Part shown: piece by piece, positions 27,562 to 37,267 of the stretch
Layout: every line of letters begins with the position of its first letter
Numbering within the stretch: the first letter of the stretch is position 1
Source of the DNA: Rhizobium sp. Root1203
GTDB taxonomy: Bacteria > Pseudomonadota > Alphaproteobacteria > Rhizobiales > Rhizobiaceae
NCBI RefSeq assembly: GCF_001424945.1
Contig: NZ_LMCW01000001.1
Span: 342,025 to 406,024 of the forward strand
Direction of reading: 5' to 3'
Length of the DNA: 64,000 nt
Program-made: the position numbers and the translations under genes
The notes under the pieces: model-generated
Told to the model about the DNA's origin: nothing
What the model saw: the letters and a program-made list of their open reading frames with translations, nothing else
Database searches by the model: none

Positions 27562-29790
27562 TCAGCCGGAGATCTTCGAGAAGTCCGCGACGGTGCCCGT
27601 CGCCTCGCGAATGAGGCGCAGCAGGGCCAGGCGGTTGGCGCGGATCGCCGCATCCTCGTCGTTGACGAGAACGTCGGTGAAGAAGCGATCGACTGGGGCA
27701 CGCAGCTTGGACAGCGCTTCCATCGCCGAACGGAAGTCCTCCTTTGCAATCGCCTCCGAAGCCTCGGCGGACGCCTTGGTGATCGCCGCGAAGAGCTCCT
27801 TTTCGGCATCGAGCTTCAAGAGGGCTGCCGAAACGCCATCCGCGACCACGGTGCCCTTCTTCTCCTCGGCAGCCAGCAACTGCGTCGCGCGCTTGGTGCC
27901 GGCCAGGAGGTTCTTGCCGTCCTCCGAGGTGATGAACGCCGTCAGGGCCTCGACGCGGCGCGCAACCATCAGCAGGTCGTCGGTCTCGGGCGTCAGCACG
28001 GCATCGATGAGGTCGTGGCGCGCACCCTGGTCGCGCAGATAGACCTTCAGGCGGTCGTGGAAGAAGGAGAGGAGGTCGAGCTGACGCGACAGGTCATCGC
28101 CGGCTTGGCTGTGAGAGGTGAGATAGTCTCCGCCTTGCCTTGCCTTTTCGCCGTTCTGTTTTTCTGCGATGTCTGCATCGATGCGGCCCATGTGGCTTTC
28201 GATGCGCGGCAGCAGCGTCAGGCGAACGCGCCGCTCAAGGAGGATGCGGATGACGCCGAGGGCCGCGCGACGCAGCGCAAACGGATCCTTCGAGCCGGTC
28301 GGCTTCTCGTCGACGGCCCAGAAGCCGATCAGCGTGTCCAGCTTGTCGGCCAATGCGACAGTGATCGCGATCTTGTCCTCAGGCAACTGGTCGGATGGCC
28401 CCTGTGGCTTGTAGTGATCCTCTATAGCGGTTGAGACCGCAGCCTCTTCGCCCTGCAGAGCCGCATACTTGCGTCCCATGACGCCCTGGAGTTCCGGAAA
28501 CTCGCCGACAGCCTCGGTGCGCAGGTCAGCCTTCGCAAGCACGACGGCACGATCGACCAGCTTGTAATCGGCGCCGACCGGGAAGGCGACCTTCGCAGCC
28601 ATGGCGCGGATGCGCTCCACGCGCTCGCCCTGCGTGCCGAGTTTGGCATGGAATGTCACGCCAAGCGCGTCGAGCTTGGCCATGCGCTGGTCGAGCGGCT
28701 TCTTCAGGTCGAGACCGAATTTGACGGCGGAAGCCTTGAGGGTCTCGAGATCAGGCAGATCGCCCTGGTCGCGCTTCCAGAAATGCAGCGCGTCGGAAAG
28801 ACGGGCGCGCACCACCTTGCCGTTGCCGTGGATGATCTCCTTGCCGCCGTCGCTGGCTTCTGTGTTGGAGATGAGGATGAAATTGTTGGAAAGCGTCTCG
28901 TCGCCCTGTTTGCGGGTCACGAAGCACTTCTGGTTCGTCTTGATCGTCAGCCGGATGATCTCGGACGGGATCGAAAGGTAGTCCTCCTCGAAGCTCCCCA
29001 TCAGCACCTGCGGCCATTCGACGAGGCCGGAGACCTCCTCGAGAAGCCCTTCGTCCTCGACCAGTTCCAGGCCGTTGGCAAAGGCGATGTCGCGGGCGTC
29101 GTGCAGGATGATGTCCTTGCGGCGCTCGGCGTCGAGGATCACCCTGGCCTTTTCGAGGCTGGCGACATAGTCGTCGAAGCGCTTCACGGTGATGGCGGCA
29201 GGCGCGTGGAAACGGTGGCCATAGGTCACGTTGGAGGCGACGATGCCGCCGATCTCGAACGGAATGACCGTCGTTTCCTCATGCTCGGTGCCGAATACGC
29301 AGACGATCGATTGCAGCGGGCGGACCCAGCGCAGCGAGCCTGGCTGCGATGACGCCTTGCCCCAGCGCATCGGCTTCGGCCACGGAAAATCGCGGATGAT
29401 GCCGGGCAGGGCGGCGGCGATGATCTCTTCGGCGCTGCGGCCGGGCCTGGAGATGACGGCAACGTAGAAGTCGCCTTTCTTCGGGTCGCTCTGAACCTGC
29501 GCCTCCGCAATCGAGGAAAGGCCGGCACCGCGCAGGAAGCCTTCGATCGCCTTTTCGTTGGCGTCGGTCCGCGGTCCCTTGCGCTCCTCGCGCACGTCGG
29601 CGGAGCGGGCCGTCAGGCCGCGGATATCGAGCGTCAGGCGGCGCGGCGTCCAGTATTCGCGGGCACCCTCGTAGGAAAGTCCTGCCTCCACAAGCGCGTC
29701 GGTGACGAGCTTCTTCAGGTCGCCGGCGGCCTTGCGCTGCAAGCGGGCCGGGATCTCTTCGGAGCGGAGTTCTAGGAGCAGGTCTGGCAT
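27562..29790 (-). CDS. glyS: Glycyl-tRNA synthetase beta subunit
   Basis: The beta subunit binds tRNA-Gly and is needed with GlyQ for aminoacylation. The 742 residues begin with the standard [18 protein letters not shown] and end with the anticodon-binding DALRxRR-type C-terminal region ([26 protein letters not shown]). The stretch [31 protein letters not shown] is conserved. A variable, charged linker of about 40 residues (around 565-605) sits just before [18 protein letters not shown]. The ATG at 29790 has AAGGAAAG upstream. It is convergent with YqaA and far from glyQ. Confidence 0.96.
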   Translation of the reverse strand: MPDLLLELRSEEIPARLQRKAAGDLKKLVTDALVEAGLSYEGAREYWTPRRLTLDIRGLTARSADVREERKGPRTDANEKAIEGFLRGAGLSSIAEAQVQSDPKKGDFYVAVISRPGRSAEEIIAAALPGIIRDFPWPKPMRWGKASSQPGSLRWVRPLQSIVCVFGTEHEETTVIPFEIGGIVASNVTYGHRFHAPAAITVKRFDDYVASLEKARVILDAERRKDIILHDARDIAFANGLELVEDEGLLEEVSGLVEWPQVLMGSFEEDYLSIPSEIIRLTIKTNQKCFVTRKQGDETLSNNFILISNTEASDGGKEIIHGNGKVVRARLSDALHFWKRDQGDLPDLETLKASAVKFGLDLKKPLDQRMAKLDALGVTFHAKLGTQGERVERIRAMAAKVAFPVGADYKLVDRAVVLAKADLRTEAVGEFPELQGVMGRKYAALQGEEAAVSTAIEDHYKPQGPSDQLPEDKIAITVALADKLDTLIGFWAVDEKPTGSKDPFALRRAALGVIRILLERRVRLTLLPRIESHMGRIDADIAEKQNGEKARQGGDYLTSHSQAGDDLSRQLDLLSFFHDRLKVYLRDQGARHDLIDAVLTPETDDLLMVARRVEALTAFITSEDGKNLLAGTKRATQLLAAEEKKGTVVADGVSAALLKLDAEKELFAAITKASAEASEAIAKEDFRSAMEALSKLRAPVDRFFTDVLVNDEDAAIRANRLALLRLIREATGTVADFSKISG

Positions 29791-29942
29791 GTCACTTTCC
29801 TTGCCTTCTCCGGGGAAGGCGCCACCAAGGCGGGTCTGAAAACGGTCGCCTCTGCTAGCAAAGAATGACGCATCTGCACAACCGCAAAAAGCGGATGGAG
29901 GGGTGGAAGTGGCGCAATGCGGTTGGTGGTGTGCCGTGCCGC

Positions 29943-30094
29943 CCCCGCATCCGCCTGCCGGCACCGTTTCCCCGGGGGGAAGAGACGTGCGGCGCGGTTT
30001 TGCGTCATCTGAAGCATTGAGGGTTGAGAGAGCGGGCGGGCGCGGCGATTCATCTCTCCGCTCGGGGAGAGGGTGGCGGCAGCCTGATGAGGGG
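29943..30094. repeat. RIME-like intergenic palindromic element
   Basis: Two outer arms of 23 bases (29943-29965 and 30072-30094) are inverted copies agreeing at 19 positions, with the CATCCGCCTGCCGGCACC type of sequence seen in rhizobial intergenic mosaic elements. Each is flanked inside by a smaller hairpin (around 29967-29981 and 30054-30071). It fills part of the 29791-30212 gap between divergent glyS and tex; the rest of that gap shows no gene. Confidence 0.7.
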
Positions 30095-30212
30095 ACGCCC
30101 GGTACAACATCGACGAAATCCCCAGCTTCCACAGTCGATAGCCGGCTTGGGCATTGCCATGCCGCTTTTCGCCGCTATTGTCCGCCAACTTTTGTGAAAC
30201 GCAGGAATTCCC

Positions 30213-32522
30213 ATGGCCGCCGATCTTCGTTCGCTTGCCGCCGTCATCGCTTCCGAAATCAGCGCCAGGCCCGATCAGGCCAAGGCTGCGATCGAGCTGC
30301 TCGACGAGGGCGCGACGGTGCCGTTCATCGCCCGCTACCGCAAGGAAGCGACCGGCGGGCTCGATGACACGCAACTGCGAAATCTGGCCGAACGCCTCGT
30401 CTACCTGCGCGAGCTCGAAGCCCGCCGCGACACGATCGTCGAATCCATCAAGACCCAGGGCAAGATGACCGACGAGCTGCTGGGCAAGATTACCGGTGCT
30501 GCCACCAAGGCCGAGCTCGAGGATCTCTATCTTCCCTACAAGCCGAAGCGCCGCACGCGCGCTGAAATCGCCCGCGAACGTGGCCTTGCGCCGCTCGCCG
30601 AGGCGATCCTTGCCGACCGCTCGAAGGAGCCCGCGACGCTGGCGGAAGGCTACATCGCCGCCGACGTGCCCGATGTGAAGACGGCGCTGGAAGGCGCACG
30701 CGACATCGTTGCGGAAGGTATCGCCGAAAATGCCGACCTGCTTGGCAGGCTGCGCGCCCATATGCGCGGCGCCGCCCTTCTCAAGGCCAGGGTCGTCGAT
30801 GGCAAGCAGGCGACAGGCGAGAAGTTCTCCGACTATTTCGATCACTCGGAACGCTGGGCAACGGCGCCGGGTCATCGCGCGCTGGCCATGCTGCGCGGCT
30901 GGAACGAGGAAGTGCTGACACTGACCATCGAGGCTGATGCCGAGACCGCTTCTCCGAACAAGCCCGTCGAACGCATGATCGCCGCCGCCTGCGAGATCGG
31001 CAACAGCCGCCCCGGCGACCGCTGGCTGATGGACGTCGCGACGTGGACCTGGCGCGTGAAGCTCTCGATGTCGCTCTCGCTCGACCTGATGCGCGAACTG
31101 CGTGAACGCGCCGAGGAAGAGGCGATCCATGTCTTCGCGCGCAATCTCAAGGACCTGCTGCTCGCAGCACCCGCCGGCTCGCGCGCCACGATGGGCCTCG
31201 ATCCGGGCATCCGCACCGGCGTCAAGGTTGCCGTCACCGATGCCACCGGGAAGGTGGTCGCCACCTCCACCGTCTATCCGTTCCAGCCCAGGAACGACGT
31301 GCGCGGCGCGCAGGTGGAGCTTGCCTCGCTGATCCGCAAGCACAATGTCGAGCTGATCTCGATCGGCAACGGCACCGGCAGCCGCGAGACGGAAAAGCTG
31401 GTCGCCGACATGCTGGCCGATCTGCCGGGCGCCAAGCCGACCAAGGTGATCGTCTCGGAAGCCGGTGCTTCGGTCTATTCGGCGTCGGCTGCCGCTGCCG
31501 CCGAGTTCCCGAACCTTGACGTGTCGCTGCGCGGTGCGGTTTCAATCGCCCGCCGCCTGCAGGATCCGCTGGCCGAACTCGTGAAGATCGAGCCGAAGTC
31601 GATCGGCGTCGGCCAGTATCAGCACGACGTCGACCAGCAGAAGCTGTCGCGCTCGCTCGATGCCGTCGTCGAGGACGCGGTGAACGCCGTCGGCGTCGAT
31701 CTGAACACCGCCTCGGCACCGCTGCTGTCGCGCGTCTCAGGTCTCGGCGCGTCGATTGCCGAGGCGATCGTCAAGCATCGCGACGAAGAGGGACGCTTCC
31801 AGACCCGCCGCGATCTCCTGAAGGTTGCCCGGCTCGGCCAGCGCACATTCGAGCAATGTGCCGGCTTCCTGCGCATCCGCGACGGCAAGGAACCGCTCGA
31901 TGCCTCGTCGGTGCATCCCGAAGCCTACGGCGTCGCCAAGAAAATCGTGGCCGCCTGCGGCCGCGACCTTCGCTCGCTGATGGGCGACAGCGTTGCGCTG
32001 AAGGCTGTCGATCCGCGCCAGTTCATCGACGAGAAGTTCGGTCTGCCGACCGTCAGGGACATTCTCTCGGAGCTTGAAAAGCCCGGCCGCGATCCGCGCC
32101 CCAGCTTCAAGACCGCAACCTTCGCCGAAGGCGTCAACGAAATCTCGGATCTCACCCCGGGCATGATGCTTGAAGGCACGGTCACCAACGTCGCCGCCTT
32201 CGGCGCGTTCGTCGATATCGGCGTGCACCAGGACGGACTGGTTCACGTCTCCCAGCTTGCCGATCGCTTTGTCAAAGACCCGCACGAAGTTGTGAAGGCG
32301 GGCGATGTCGTGAAGGTGCGCGTGGTCGAGGTCGATGCAAAGCGCAAGCGCATCGCGCTGTCGATGCGCAAGGACGATGGCTCGTCCGCGCCGGCGCCTC
32401 GCGGCGAATCGCGCGGCAATCCGCCGCCTCGCGCCCAGGCGGACCGTCGGCCCGCTCCTGCCAAGCAGGAAGCGCAGGGGGCGTTTGGCGCGGCTCTGGC
32501 CGAGGCCATGAAACGAAAATAA
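30213..32522 (+). CDS. tex: Tex family RNA-binding transcription accessory protein
   Basis: Tex binds nucleic acid and the transcription machinery, and its loss affects expression and stress tolerance in several bacteria. The 769 residues follow the family order: N-terminal helical region with [21 protein letters not shown], a YqgF/RNase H-like domain (from about 325, [15 protein letters not shown]), helix-hairpin-helix motifs near 500-560 ([20 protein letters not shown]), and an S1 RNA-binding domain (about 645-715, [23 protein letters not shown]). The C-terminal 50 residues are Pro/Arg-rich and likely disordered. AGGAA precedes the ATG. Confidence 0.96.
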   Translation: MAADLRSLAAVIASEISARPDQAKAAIELLDEGATVPFIARYRKEATGGLDDTQLRNLAERLVYLRELEARRDTIVESIKTQGKMTDELLGKITGAATKAELEDLYLPYKPKRRTRAEIARERGLAPLAEAILADRSKEPATLAEGYIAADVPDVKTALEGARDIVAEGIAENADLLGRLRAHMRGAALLKARVVDGKQATGEKFSDYFDHSERWATAPGHRALAMLRGWNEEVLTLTIEADAETASPNKPVERMIAAACEIGNSRPGDRWLMDVATWTWRVKLSMSLSLDLMRELRERAEEEAIHVFARNLKDLLLAAPAGSRATMGLDPGIRTGVKVAVTDATGKVVATSTVYPFQPRNDVRGAQVELASLIRKHNVELISIGNGTGSRETEKLVADMLADLPGAKPTKVIVSEAGASVYSASAAAAAEFPNLDVSLRGAVSIARRLQDPLAELVKIEPKSIGVGQYQHDVDQQKLSRSLDAVVEDAVNAVGVDLNTASAPLLSRVSGLGASIAEAIVKHRDEEGRFQTRRDLLKVARLGQRTFEQCAGFLRIRDGKEPLDASSVHPEAYGVAKKIVAACGRDLRSLMGDSVALKAVDPRQFIDEKFGLPTVRDILSELEKPGRDPRPSFKTATFAEGVNEISDLTPGMMLEGTVTNVAAFGAFVDIGVHQDGLVHVSQLADRFVKDPHEVVKAGDVVKVRVVEVDAKRKRIALSMRKDDGSSAPAPRGESRGNPPPRAQADRRPAPAKQEAQGAFGAALAEAMKRK

Positions 32523-32623
32523 CGGCTTAGAGGCCGAAATTGCAGAAATGTCACACTTTGGCAGCCTTGTTGCCGAGGTGCGAAATACGGCGCTTGTAAG
32601 GCGACTGATAGCGACTAAGTTGA

Positions 32624-33916
32624 ATGAGCTATCCTGTCACATTGCGAGGCCTCGGTATGGCGTCGACCTTCTTGTCGCTTGTACGAAAGATCATCCGCAA
32701 GGGTAATCTGAAACTTACGCTAGCCGATGGCGAGACTCATACGATCGGCGACGGCACCGGCGAGCTCGTCGTCGTGCGCATTGCCGACGAGGAGGCCGAG
32801 AGGCTTATCCGCCGCGATCCCACACTGAAGCTCGGCGAAATGTACATGGAAGGCCGGTTCATTCTTGAACAGGGCAACATCTACGATTTCCTCGAGACGG
32901 TGAAGCAGAACACCATCAACGAGATTTTCGACATCCCGATGGCGGCACTGCTGATCGGACGCATCGCCATTCAGCAAGTCAAAAGCCGCTTGCCCGTCAA
33001 TCGCAACAAGCGCAACGTCGCTCACCACTACGATCTGTCGGAGCGCCTGTTCGAGCTCTTTCTCGACGAGGACTGGCAATATTCCTGCGCCTATTACAAT
33101 CCGCCTGGCATCAGCCTGGAGGAGGCACAGCTTGCCAAGAAGCGCCACATCGCGGCCAAGCTTCTGCTGGAGCCGAACCAGAGGGTTCTCGAAATCGGCT
33201 CCGGCTGGGGCGGAATGGGCATGTATCTGGCGGAAGCGACGCCGGGTCTCGAGTTCACCGGCATCACGCTGAGCGAAGAGCAGCTGAAGATCGCGCGCGA
33301 GCGGGCCCGCAAGCGTGGCCTTGCCGACCGCGTCCGCTTCGAGCTGCAGGACTACCGGACGATGACCGGCAGGACGTTCGACCGCATCGTCTCCGTCGGC
33401 ATGTTCGAGCATGTCGGTATCGGCAATTTCGACAAATATTTCAAGAAGGTGCACGAGTTGCTGGCCGACGACGGCGTGATGCTCCTGCATTCCATCGCCC
33501 GGCCGAAACCGAGCTTTGCAACGAATGCCTTCATCGAGAAGTATATTTTCCCGCAGGGCTATGTTCCGTCGATCGGGGAGGCGCTTCCGCCGATCGAGAG
33601 GGCCGGCCTGCTCGTCAGGGATGTCGAAATCCTGCCGCTGCATTACGCCCATACGCTTCGCCACTGGCGTGAGCGCTTCGTGGCGAACAAGGCCGCAGCG
33701 GTGGCACTTTACGACGAGCGCTTCTTCCGTATGTGGGAATTCTATCTGGCTGGGTCGGAAATCGGTTTCCGCTGGGACGAGCTTTTCGTCATGCAGATCC
33801 AGATTTCCAAGAACCAGTTTTCGACCCCGGACAATCGCAACTACATTGCGCAGAACGAGGCGAAGCTGAAGGAATTCGAAGCGACGCGTCCACCGCTGGA
33901 CAAGGTCATACTCTGA
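32624..33916 (+). CDS. cfa: Cyclopropane-fatty-acyl-phospholipid synthase
   Basis: Cfa adds a methylene bridge from SAM to unsaturated acyl chains of membrane phospholipids, a stationary-phase and acid-stress change. The N-terminal lipid-binding domain is followed by KRNVAHHYDLSERLFELFLDEDWQYSCAYY, the SAM loop VLEIGSGWGGMGMYLAE and SVGMFEHVG, all typical. The 430-residue size fits the alphaproteobacterial enzyme. The ATG at 32624 is used; a Met 11 residues later (32657) is a possible start. Rhizobia often carry more than one cfa, so this may be one of several. Confidence 0.93.
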   Translation: MSYPVTLRGLGMASTFLSLVRKIIRKGNLKLTLADGETHTIGDGTGELVVVRIADEEAERLIRRDPTLKLGEMYMEGRFILEQGNIYDFLETVKQNTINEIFDIPMAALLIGRIAIQQVKSRLPVNRNKRNVAHHYDLSERLFELFLDEDWQYSCAYYNPPGISLEEAQLAKKRHIAAKLLLEPNQRVLEIGSGWGGMGMYLAEATPGLEFTGITLSEEQLKIARERARKRGLADRVRFELQDYRTMTGRTFDRIVSVGMFEHVGIGNFDKYFKKVHELLADDGVMLLHSIARPKPSFATNAFIEKYIFPQGYVPSIGEALPPIERAGLLVRDVEILPLHYAHTLRHWRERFVANKAAAVALYDERFFRMWEFYLAGSEIGFRWDELFVMQIQISKNQFSTPDNRNYIAQNEAKLKEFEATRPPLDKVIL

Positions 33917-33975
33917 CCGGCAAAAAGGAGGGCGCGGCATCGACCGCGTCTTCTTCATTCTGGAAAGGCATCGTC

Positions 33976-34557
33976 ATGGGCAGTGCATTCCCCGAGATCT
34001 GGCTCGTCCGGCACGGCGAAACGGAATGGAGCCTTTCCGGCCGGCACACCGGACGCAGCGACATTCCATTGACGCCGAACGGCGAGGAGGCCGCCCGCAA
34101 ACTTGCGCCACGCCTCGAGGCCCGATCCTTTTCGGCAGTCTGGTCGAGCCCTTCGCAACGCGCCAGGAGCACCTGCAGGCTCGCGGGCTTCGACGCCGGC
34201 GCCTTGGTCAAGGCCGATCTGGCGGAGTGGGACTACGGCGCCTACGAGGGCATCACCACGAAGGAGATCCTGGCCGGGCGTCCCGGCTGGCATCTCTTCC
34301 GGGACGGATGCCCGAATGGGGAAGCGGCGGCCGACGTCGGCGCCCGGGCCGACAACATCGTTGCCGAGTTGCGCCAAGCCGACAGCCCTATCCTGATCTT
34401 CTCCAGCTCGCATTTCCTGCGCGTCCTCGCCGCGCGATGGCTCGGACTGCCGCCCGAAGACGGCGCGCGTTTCATCTTGGACACCGCGAGCGTCAGCGTG
34501 CTCGGATACGAGCATGATCTGACGGAGACGGTCATCCGTAGGTGGAATGTCACCTAG
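33976..34557 (+). CDS. Histidine phosphatase (phosphoglycerate mutase-like)
   Basis: This is a branch 1 histidine phosphatase of 193 residues. The catalytic motif RHGETEW (phospho-accepting His about residue 13) is intact, followed by GRHTGRSDIPLTPNGEEAA and WSSPSQRARSTCRLAG. The second catalytic His lies in SSSHFLRVLAARW. The family includes phosphoglycerate mutases, fructose-2,6-bisphosphatases and SixA-like enzymes; the substrate is not predictable. The ATG at 33976 has GGAAAGG upstream and discards a spurious upstream extension inside cfa. Confidence 0.88.
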   Translation: MGSAFPEIWLVRHGETEWSLSGRHTGRSDIPLTPNGEEAARKLAPRLEARSFSAVWSSPSQRARSTCRLAGFDAGALVKADLAEWDYGAYEGITTKEILAGRPGWHLFRDGCPNGEAAADVGARADNIVAELRQADSPILIFSSSHFLRVLAARWLGLPPEDGARFILDTASVSVLGYEHDLTETVIRRWNVT

Positions 34558-34624
34558 CAGAAACACTACTTTGACGCGCAGTATCGAATCGGACAGGATG
34601 CAAGCCTGTGCCAAGGAGAGCGGG

Positions 34625-35344
34625 ATGCTGCGCGAGACTTTCGTTATTATTTGCAGAAACTGGACTGTCTATTTGACGGTGGTGGTTGTTTTGATCGCGC
34701 TTGCGATATTCGATGAACACTCGGGCAGAACGACGTCCGGCGGAGCGACATCCTTCGTATGGAGCTATATCGCGATGTGCGTCCAGGGCGCAGTCATCCA
34801 CTCCGAAACCTTCAGTGAAGCAGGAAAGCGCTCGGGTTTCGCGAGAAGCTTTCCTTATTTCCTCAAGACGGCGGCGCTTCTTCTGGCGGCTATCGTCATC
34901 TCGCTGCCTGTTTTCCTGGTCTTTCCGGTGGCGAAAGGGATGTCGGCCGGCGTGTTCGTCTTCGTTGCCACTGCGCTGATCGCCTATGTCCTGGTTCTGT
35001 CTCTGTTGGGAACCTGGCCGACATCCAACATCACGGGACAAGGGACATCGCTCGTCGATGCACTCCGGCGGGGCACGGTCCGCTTTTTCCCAACGTTCGG
35101 TCGGCTCTTTGTGGCCATTGTTTTGCCATTGGTCCTTGCGGTGCTGCTCATTCTGGTCGTGTCTCAGTTTGAGACCTCGGCACTCCTGTTGGTCGATGGC
35201 AATCCGAACATCCTCATGCTTGCCGTCTCGGCGGCCGCCGTATTCCTGCAGGCCGCCAGCGTCAGCTATGTCGCGGTTGTCCTTGCACGCGTATACATTT
35301 CCGGGGAACGGGATTCGCAGGAGTTTGGCCGGGCGATGGCGTGA
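34625..35344 (+). CDS. Multi-pass membrane protein of unknown function
   Basis: The 239 residues contain about six hydrophobic segments: around 15-33, 47-60 (weaker), 80-100, 106-130, 160-180 and 195-225. No catalytic motif or known family is recognisable. AAGGAGAG four bases before the ATG at 34625 fixes the start better than the upstream Met at 34598. It lies between the phosphatase and ubiA, 39 bases before the latter, so cotranscription with ubiA is likely. Confidence 0.7.
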   Translation: MLRETFVIICRNWTVYLTVVVVLIALAIFDEHSGRTTSGGATSFVWSYIAMCVQGAVIHSETFSEAGKRSGFARSFPYFLKTAALLLAAIVISLPVFLVFPVAKGMSAGVFVFVATALIAYVLVLSLLGTWPTSNITGQGTSLVDALRRGTVRFFPTFGRLFVAIVLPLVLAVLLILVVSQFETSALLLVDGNPNILMLAVSAAAVFLQAASVSYVAVVLARVYISGERDSQEFGRAMA

Positions 35345-35383
35345 CACCTTGACCCGCCCCTCGGCTCGTCGCTAGATGGTTGC

Positions 35384-36343
35384 ATGGAGCAGATCGGCGG
35401 AATGAACGGGCGCGTTGCGGATGCGCCTTCGAACAACTGGGTTTACCGGGTATTGCCCCCGTGGCTTTGGCCTTATGCGCAGCTTGCACGCTGGGACAGG
35501 CCGATCGGCTGGCAGCTTCTGATGTGGCCCTGCTTCTGGTCGGCGGCGATGGCGGCAAATGCGGCTGCCCATGTCGGCCAGTTTTCCGGCACGCAGCTCG
35601 TCTTTCATCTGCTGCTCTACTTCGTCGGCGCCGTTGCCATGCGCGGCGCAGGCTGCACCTACAACGATCTGGTCGATCACCAGATCGATATGGAAGTTGC
35701 CCGCACTCGCTCGCGCCCGCTTCCGTCCGGCCGGGTGACCCGGATGCAGGCAAAGATATTCATTGTTCTGCAGGCGTTGGTCGGGCTGTTGGTCGTTCTC
35801 CAGTTCAATTGGTTCACGGTCTTCCTGGGCGTCGTGTCGCTGGGCATCGTGGTCGTTTATCCCTTTGCCAAGCGCTTCACCGACTGGCCGCAGTTCTTCC
35901 TGGGCCTTGCCTTCTCCTGGGGTGCGCTGATGGGCTGGGCCGCGGTCTTCGGCAGCCTCTCCATTGCCCCGGTTTCCCTCTACCTTGCCTCGGTGGTCTG
36001 GACGATCGGTTACGACACGCTTTACGCGCACCAGGACAAGGAGGACGACGAGCTGATCGGCGTCCGTTCGACCGCACGATTGTTCGGCGACAAGACACGG
36101 CAGTGGCTGGTCGGGCTCTATGGGCTCACCCTTGTCCTCGCGTTCTGCGCCTTTCTGGCGGCGGGCGTCGGCCTGCTGGCCTATCTCGGGCTGCTCGTGG
36201 CCGCCGGCATGTTCGCATGGCAGATCGTGACGCTCGATATTGACGATGCAGATCAGTGCCTTGCACTGTTCAAGTCGAACAATCGCGTCGGCCTGATCAT
36301 TTTCGCCGGTCTCTTCCTCTCCCTGCTTTTCGTCCTGCCGTAG
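35384..36343 (+). CDS. ubiA: 4-hydroxybenzoate polyprenyltransferase
   Basis: UbiA joins the polyprenyl chain to 4-hydroxybenzoate in ubiquinone synthesis, in the inner membrane. Both Mg2+-diphosphate motifs are intact: NDLVDHQID (Asn94 to Asp102) and the second DTLYAHQDKEDD near residue 210. About eight to nine membrane helices fit the 319 residues. The polyprenyl diphosphate substrate would come from the synthase at 11.6-12.6 kb. An ATG six codons on (35402) is an alternative start. A hairpin terminator follows. Confidence 0.95.
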   Translation: MEQIGGMNGRVADAPSNNWVYRVLPPWLWPYAQLARWDRPIGWQLLMWPCFWSAAMAANAAAHVGQFSGTQLVFHLLLYFVGAVAMRGAGCTYNDLVDHQIDMEVARTRSRPLPSGRVTRMQAKIFIVLQALVGLLVVLQFNWFTVFLGVVSLGIVVVYPFAKRFTDWPQFFLGLAFSWGALMGWAAVFGSLSIAPVSLYLASVVWTIGYDTLYAHQDKEDDELIGVRSTARLFGDKTRQWLVGLYGLTLVLAFCAFLAAGVGLLAYLGLLVAAGMFAWQIVTLDIDDADQCLALFKSNNRVGLIIFAGLFLSLLFVLP

Positions 36344-36356
36344 GCTGAAACGGAAA

Positions 36357-36380
36357 AGCCCGGCGCGTGGCCGGGCTCTT
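36357..36380. terminator. Terminator between ubiA and DUF6101
   Basis: An 8-bp GC-rich stem (36357-36364 with 36370-36377) with loop GCGTG, preceded by AAAA and followed by CTTC, stands between the convergent genes and could stop both. Confidence 0.7.
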
Positions 36381-36400
36381 CGTCAGCAAACGTTCGCGCG

Positions 36401-36973
36401 CTATTTGCGGGCGATGATTTCCTTGCCCTCGATCTTCATCGCCACGCCGAGGGTGCCCGTGGAGCGGCGCACCAGAAAGCGCGGGCGGCGATTGGCGAAG
36501 TAGGAATGGCGGCGGCGCGGCTTAAGCGAGCTTGTGCGCAGATCGCCGAGATGTTCTTCCAGCGGACGTGCGACGCCATCGGCCTCCACCATCAGCATCG
36601 GAATGCGGAAAGCTTCCGACCAGCCCCGCCAGTCGGCGGCGATGTCGGAGAGGTCGTGGGCGACCAGCAAAGGCACGCAGAGCTCGGGGTCTTCATGGTG
36701 CAGTTCGAGCGTGACGGTAACTTCGCCGTTGCCGTGGTCGATGGCACGTGCCGCGACGCCTTTGAAGGCCCGCTTCGGCAACGCAATCGAAAGCGGCAGG
36801 CCGCTTGAGGGAAGGATCTTGCGGAGTATGGCGCCGCGTTCGTCGATCGTTATGCTGACGTCAGCTGTGGAGTCGTGGATGGCGTAGCTGACCTGCTGGG
36901 GAAAGCGCGACGGATCGAGACGCAGTGTCGTTCCAGCCCATGCGGGCTTCATAACGGTGTTGCTCATGTTCAT
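36401..36973 (-). CDS. DUF6101 family protein
   Basis: The 190-residue soluble protein matches a family conserved in Rhizobiales and known only as DUF6101. Visible features are an N-terminal beta-rich half (PQQVSYAIHDSTADVSITIDERGA), ELHHEDPELCVPLLVAHDLSDIAADWRGW in the middle, and a basic tail with RPRRRHSYFANRRPRFLVRRSTG. There is no signal peptide or membrane helix. The basic C-terminal region could bind nucleic acid or ribosomes, which is only a guess. Confidence 0.8.
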   Translation of the reverse strand: MNMSNTVMKPAWAGTTLRLDPSRFPQQVSYAIHDSTADVSITIDERGAILRKILPSSGLPLSIALPKRAFKGVAARAIDHGNGEVTVTLELHHEDPELCVPLLVAHDLSDIAADWRGWSEAFRIPMLMVEADGVARPLEEHLGDLRTSSLKPRRRHSYFANRRPRFLVRRSTGTLGVAMKIEGKEIIARK

Positions 36974-37179
36974 TCTACCCTTGTCTTACCTGAGAGCCGG
37001 TTTCCGGTCTTCTCCTCGGGGCTTTTTCGCCCTCTATGGCTCGACAATAGGCGCCGGCACTTCCGGACAGCTTAAAAATTGCGGTTAAGAAAACTTTGCC
37101 TGCGTGGATGGTTATCAAAAGCGAACGCGGCAAGGTTTCCGGAGGGTGAACGCGCGGTGTGCCATTGTGCGACACAACC

Positions 37180-37198
37180 CGGGTAAGTCTCGGGTAAG
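37180..37198. promoter_or_regulatory. Direct repeat upstream of the DUF1217 gene
   Basis: CGGGTAAG occurs twice (37180-37187 and 37191-37198), spaced by 11 bases, one helical turn, about 70 bases before the start of the DUF1217 gene. The arrangement suits a protein binding one face of the helix. No clear -35/-10 pair is seen. The rest of the 36974-37267 gap holds nothing else I recognise. Confidence 0.4.
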
Positions 37199-37267
37199 CT
37201 TTTTATTGCAAAATGACGCAGAGCCAGTCTGTCATTCTTTAAAGAATTTGCCGAAAAAGGGCGTGTT

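Noticed and set aside
37072..37088. TTAA pair near the DUF6101 and DUF1217 genes as a CtrA site
   Set aside because: The two TTAA are nine bases apart, not seven.
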